From positions 1-62,910 of the forward strand of contig JBFIDG010000001.1 in NCBI GenBank assembly GCA_041581335.1: a stretch of 62,910 nucleotides of DNA, given 5' to 3'. The DNA comes from JBFGSX01 sp041581335 (GTDB lineage Archaea; Thermoplasmatota; E2; JACPAO01; JAHFTW01). Made by a program: the position numbers and the translations under genes. Below, piece by piece: positions 60,172 through 62,910 of this stretch (position 1 is the first letter of the stretch; each line of letters opens with the position of its first letter). The notes beneath the pieces are model-generated. The model saw nothing but the letters and a program-made list of their open reading frames with translations, was not told the origin of the DNA and made no database searches.

Positions 60172-61451
60172 ACCAAACCCAAGGCGCCCTTGAGGGCCTC
60201 GACCGCATCCTCGTCGACGCCACCGACCGCATCGAAGACCTGCTCGCCTATCACCGCAACCAGGTCCTCTGTCCGGTCTACACGAGCGTCGACATCCGAC
60301 GCAACCGCCACAAGGCCGCCGTCGTCGACGCCAACGCTTTCCCCGCCGGTTTCAACAACCTCAGCAAGCGCAGCTACACGCAGGCCACGGAGGCGGTGGG
60401 GAGCTACATGGGCAAGGTCTACCCAGGCGCGGAGGAACTGTTGCTGTTGGCGGAGAACCACACCCGCAACAAGTGGTACTTCCAGAACCTCCTGACACTA
60501 CGGGATCTGTTCAGCAGCGCCGGCTACCACGTCACCGTCGGCACCATGGCGGAGGAACTCTTCCCGCAGTCCACCGTCGAGACCGCGCTCGGGGACAAGC
60601 TCGAAGTGCACGGCGTCATCCGCGAGGGCGACGCGCTGATCGCCGATGGTACTGTGCACGACGTGGTCATCCTCAACAACGACCTGTCTGGGGGCACCCC
60701 CGATATCCTCGACGGGCTCAGTCAACCCATCACGCCGCCGCCGGCGATGGGCTGGCACCGCCGCCGCAAGTCGGAGCACTTCCGCATCGTCTGCGAACTG
60801 AGTCGCCAACTGGGCGACTACGTGGGCTTCGACCCGTGGCTGATCAGCGCCGAGTTCGACCGCGCCGACGGCGTGGATTTCAAGGACCGCGACACCCTGG
60901 ATGCCGTCGCCACCAAGATCGATGCGGTGCTCGACAAGGTCCGCGCGAAGTACGATGAATACGGTGTCGACCGCGAGCCCCACGTCTTCGTGAAGGCCGA
61001 CGCCGGCACCTATGGTATGGGGGTCATGGACACCACCAGTGGCGATGATTTCCTACGCCTCAACAGCAAGGGCCGCGAGAAGATGGCCAAAGGAAAAGAG
61101 GGGGTCAAGACGACCTCACTCATCATCCAGGAAGGCGTGCACACAGGCATCCGCAGCAGTGGCGCCGTCGCCGAGCCCGTCATGTACATGGTCTGCGGCA
61201 GCGTCGTGGGCGGCTTCAACCGCATCCACAAGGACAAGTCCGACACCCAGAGCCTCAACTCGCCTGGCAGCACCTTCGAGCCCATGGCGTTCAGCACCCA
61301 GATGCAGAGCGCGGCAGGGCCCGACGAGGTCGTCATGGACGACGTCAGCCGCCACGTCTACCAGGTGCTCGGCGAGATCGCCAGCATCGCCACCGGCTAC
61401 GAACACAAGCTCGCGGCGACCCCTGGCGCGGCGTTACCCACGTATCCGTAG
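60168..61451 (+). CDS. gshA: Glutamate-cysteine ligase, ATP-grasp type
   Basis: Forms gamma-glutamylcysteine. 427 residues from a TTG start that overlaps the asnB stop (TTGA). It matches the proteobacterial-type ATP-grasp GshA throughout: PVYTSVDIRRNRHKAAVVDA, AFPAGFNNLS, LLLAENHTRNKWY, VVILNNDLSGGTPDIL, FVKADAGTYGMGV and TTSLIIQEGVHTG. This family is distinct from the GCS2/EgtA-type enzymes used by haloarchaea. No GshB is in the window, so the product may be gamma-Glu-Cys itself. Confidence 0.9.
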   Translation: MNQTQGALEGLDRILVDATDRIEDLLAYHRNQVLCPVYTSVDIRRNRHKAAVVDANAFPAGFNNLSKRSYTQATEAVGSYMGKVYPGAEELLLLAENHTRNKWYFQNLLTLRDLFSSAGYHVTVGTMAEELFPQSTVETALGDKLEVHGVIREGDALIADGTVHDVVILNNDLSGGTPDILDGLSQPITPPPAMGWHRRRKSEHFRIVCELSRQLGDYVGFDPWLISAEFDRADGVDFKDRDTLDAVATKIDAVLDKVRAKYDEYGVDREPHVFVKADAGTYGMGVMDTTSGDDFLRLNSKGREKMAKGKEGVKTTSLIIQEGVHTGIRSSGAVAEPVMYMVCGSVVGGFNRIHKDKSDTQSLNSPGSTFEPMAFSTQMQSAAGPDEVVMDDVSRHVYQVLGEIASIATGYEHKLAATPGAALPTYP

Positions 61452-61486
61452 CAGCCCTTTTTGTCGCAGGGGCTCTATCAAGGTCC

Positions 61487-62191
61487 ATGGCGACGTTGAC
61501 CTGGCTTGGACACGCAGGGTTCCTGATCGAATCGGAGGGCCGATCCTTGGCCATCGATGCATGGCTCGACGGCCCGACCTTCCCGGGCACCGACCTGAGC
61601 GACGTCGACGTCGTCGCGGTGACCCATGGCCACTTCGACCACGCCCAGAACGCGCCCGCCATCTGCAACGCCAATGGCGCCACGTTGGTCTGCATGCATG
61701 AGATCAAGTTCTGGGCCCTGCAACACGGCGTCCCCGAAGACAAGGTCGTCTCGATGAACATCGGCGGCACCGTCGAAGCAGGCGGCTTCAAGCTCACCAT
61801 GGTCCCGGCCATCCATAGCGGCGGGTGCCCCGGAGACGACGGACAGATCGTCTCAGGTGGTGCGGCGGCCGGCTTCGTCATCACCTGCCCCGACGGCGAC
61901 GTCATCTACCATGCGGGAGACACCGCCGCCTTCGGCGACATGGCCCTCCTGGCCGAGATGTTCCCCTTCAAGCTGGCGCTGTTGCCCGTCGGCGGCCACT
62001 TCACCATGGACCCGGCCGGCGCGGCGAAGGCCATCGAACTCCTGGGGGCCAAGCATGTGGTCCCGATGCACTTCGGCACGTTCCCGATCCTGGCCGGCAC
62101 CCCTGCCGAGCTCGAGGGCCTCGTGGGCCATGACGTGCACGTCCATGCGCTGCGCCCAGGCGATCTGTTCGATATGGCCAGCCTGGCTTAG
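61487..62191 (+). CDS. UPF0173 metal-dependent hydrolase (MBL fold)
   Basis: 234 residues. LTWLGHAGFLIESEG opens the fold, VTHGHFDHAQNAPAI is the HxHxDH metal motif, and YHAGDTAAFGDMALLAE and PMHFGTFPILAG supply the remaining ligands. Substrate unknown; relatives are L-ascorbate-6-phosphate-lactonase-like. The end overlaps ctaB by four bases, convergently. Confidence 0.93.
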   Translation: MATLTWLGHAGFLIESEGRSLAIDAWLDGPTFPGTDLSDVDVVAVTHGHFDHAQNAPAICNANGATLVCMHEIKFWALQHGVPEDKVVSMNIGGTVEAGGFKLTMVPAIHSGGCPGDDGQIVSGGAAAGFVITCPDGDVIYHAGDTAAFGDMALLAEMFPFKLALLPVGGHFTMDPAGAAKAIELLGAKHVVPMHFGTFPILAGTPAELEGLVGHDVHVHALRPGDLFDMASLA

Positions 62192-62910
62192 AGCACGCCG
62201 ACGAAGGCGACCTGATCGACCATCAGGGCGATGAGCAGGAAGCCCAGGTACTGGATGGTCCAAAGGAAGAACGTCCGGTACGCCTTGGGGCTCGGGTGGA
62301 TCTCCAGTTTGGCGGCCCGGAAGACCAGCAGGAAGCCGAGCACCAGGCCGGCGATCATGTAGATGAAGCCCGCATCGGCGAAGGGGTACACCAACGAGAT
62401 ACTGGCGATGACCGTCAGGACCGAGTAGATGAGGATCTGGCGGCGGGTGCCGTGCTCACCGATGACGTTGGGCATCATCGGGTAGTCGGCCGCAGCGTAG
62501 TCGTGCTTGTACAACAAGGCCAGGGCCCAGAAGTGGGCCGGAGTCCAGAGGAAGACGAGCGAAGCGATGATGATGGCGGGCCATGCCAGGCCGCCGGTCA
62601 CGGCAGACCAGCCGATGACGGCCGGGAAGCTGCCGGCGAGGCCGCCGATGACGATGTTCTGGGGCGTCGTCGGCTTGAGCCAGACCGTGTAGACGATAAC
62701 GTAGTATGCGATGGCGCCGGCGGTGAGCAGTGCCGCGAGCCATGCGCCGATCAGCAGCAGGCTGCCGATGGACAGCAGCGACATGGTCGTGGCGTAGGCG
62801 ATGGCGCTGCTGGGGGCCATGCGGCCGGAGGCGAGCGGGCGCTTGGCGGTGCGGCCCATGCGGCGGTCGCGGTCGATCTCGATGACGTTGTTGAAGGCGC
62901 CACTGGCGGC
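62188..62910 (-). CDS. ctaB: Protoheme IX farnesyltransferase (heme O synthase), 5' part outside window
   Basis: Adds a farnesyl-type tail to heme B, making heme O for terminal oxidases. Partial: the frame runs through the right edge. The visible part starts with the second half of the first prenyl-diphosphate motif, NNVIEIDRDRRMGRTAKRP, and includes the second conserved loop FLWTPAHFWALALLYKHDYA followed by GVPMMP-like DYPMMPNVIGE, with about seven helices. Supports an aerobic respiratory chain. Confidence 0.94.
   Translation of the reverse strand, partial: AASGAFNNVIEIDRDRRMGRTAKRPLASGRMAPSSAIAYATTMSLLSIGSLLLIGAWLAALLTAGAIAYYVIVYTVWLKPTTPQNIVIGGLAGSFPAVIGWSAVTGGLAWPAIIIASLVFLWTPAHFWALALLYKHDYAAADYPMMPNVIGEHGTRRQILIYSVLTVIASISLVYPFADAGFIYMIAGLVLGFLLVFRAAKLEIHPSPKAYRTFFLWTIQYLGFLLIALMVDQVAFVGVL

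Noticed and set aside
1..62910. Mobile elements, CRISPR arrays, prophage
   Set aside because: No transposase, integrase, terminal inverted repeats or regularly spaced repeats were seen; the operon duplication has no flanking IS.

Overview
The window is a gene-dense, high-GC stretch of an archaeal chromosome. The archaeal assignment rests on a full set of archaeal or archaeo-eukaryotic genes: FEN-1 flap nuclease, RadB, deoxyhypusine synthase, diphthine synthase (Dph5), Trm5, Nep1, PurP, threonyl-tRNA synthetase with the archaeal editing domain, A-type ATPase subunit D, an Lhr-type helicase and ribosomal protein L11. Many genes also seem to be transcribed without a leader, with a CTTAAG- or CTTATC-like box about 25-32 nt before the start codon. 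Bacterial-type metabolic genes lie between these: glyoxylate shunt, SDR, ATP-grasp GshA, AsnB, DoxX, DUF427, PEBP, and heme O synthase at the right edge. This mix, together with membrane-tethered double winged-helix regulators, suggests an aerobic or facultative euryarchaeal lineage, perhaps Thermoplasmatota. That placement is inference. No rRNA, tRNA, CRISPR array, transposase or prophage was seen.

Layout. (1) 1-7.7 kb: a secreted LVIVD lipoprotein, then two tandem copies of a malate synthase-isocitrate lyase operon. A 128-bp stretch is identical between the two malate synthases. (2) 7.7-15.8 kb: SDR, membrane PAS histidine kinase, FEN-1, a YtcJ-type amidohydrolase and an unknown coiled-coil protein. 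The two long intergenic gaps here carry a recurring TTCC-N3-GGAA element. (3) 15.9-23.3 kb: a secreted putative glycoside hydrolase with three repeated C-terminal modules, RadB, two overlapping membrane-anchored double-wHTH genes, an RNase H-like nuclease and several small proteins. (4) 23.4-26.8 kb: deoxyhypusine synthase, then a tightly overlapping RLAN / RimK-type ATP-grasp / GNAT operon, a candidate peptide-ligation system. (5) 26.8-38.4 kb: transporters (TauE, Kef-type, MFS), thiamine pyrophosphokinase, ThrRS, DoxX, Xaa-Pro peptidase and two unknown membrane proteins. (6) 38.4-49.6 kb: Lhr helicase, HAD phosphatase, Trm5, Dph5, DHH phosphoesterase, three small membrane proteins, L11, a putative wHTH protein and ATPase subunit D. 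(7) 49.7-58.1 kb: Nep1, DUF427, PEBP, methyltransferase-PurP, a double-wHTH regulator, a GYD protein, 5-formyl-THF cyclo-ligase and a lipoprotein. (8) 58.1-62.9 kb: AsnB and GshA with overlapping ends, a UPF0173 metallo-hydrolase and a truncated CtaB.

How they fit together. The duplicated shunt suggests growth on acetate or fatty-acid carbon. CtaB implies heme O/A oxidases. GshA (ATP-grasp type) implies gamma-glutamylcysteine as a thiol. Dph5, deoxyhypusine synthase, Trm5, Nep1 and L11 cluster loosely as translation and translation-modification functions. The least familiar material is the split RLAN/RimK/GNAT operon, the paired membrane wHTH regulators and the repeated intergenic palindromes.
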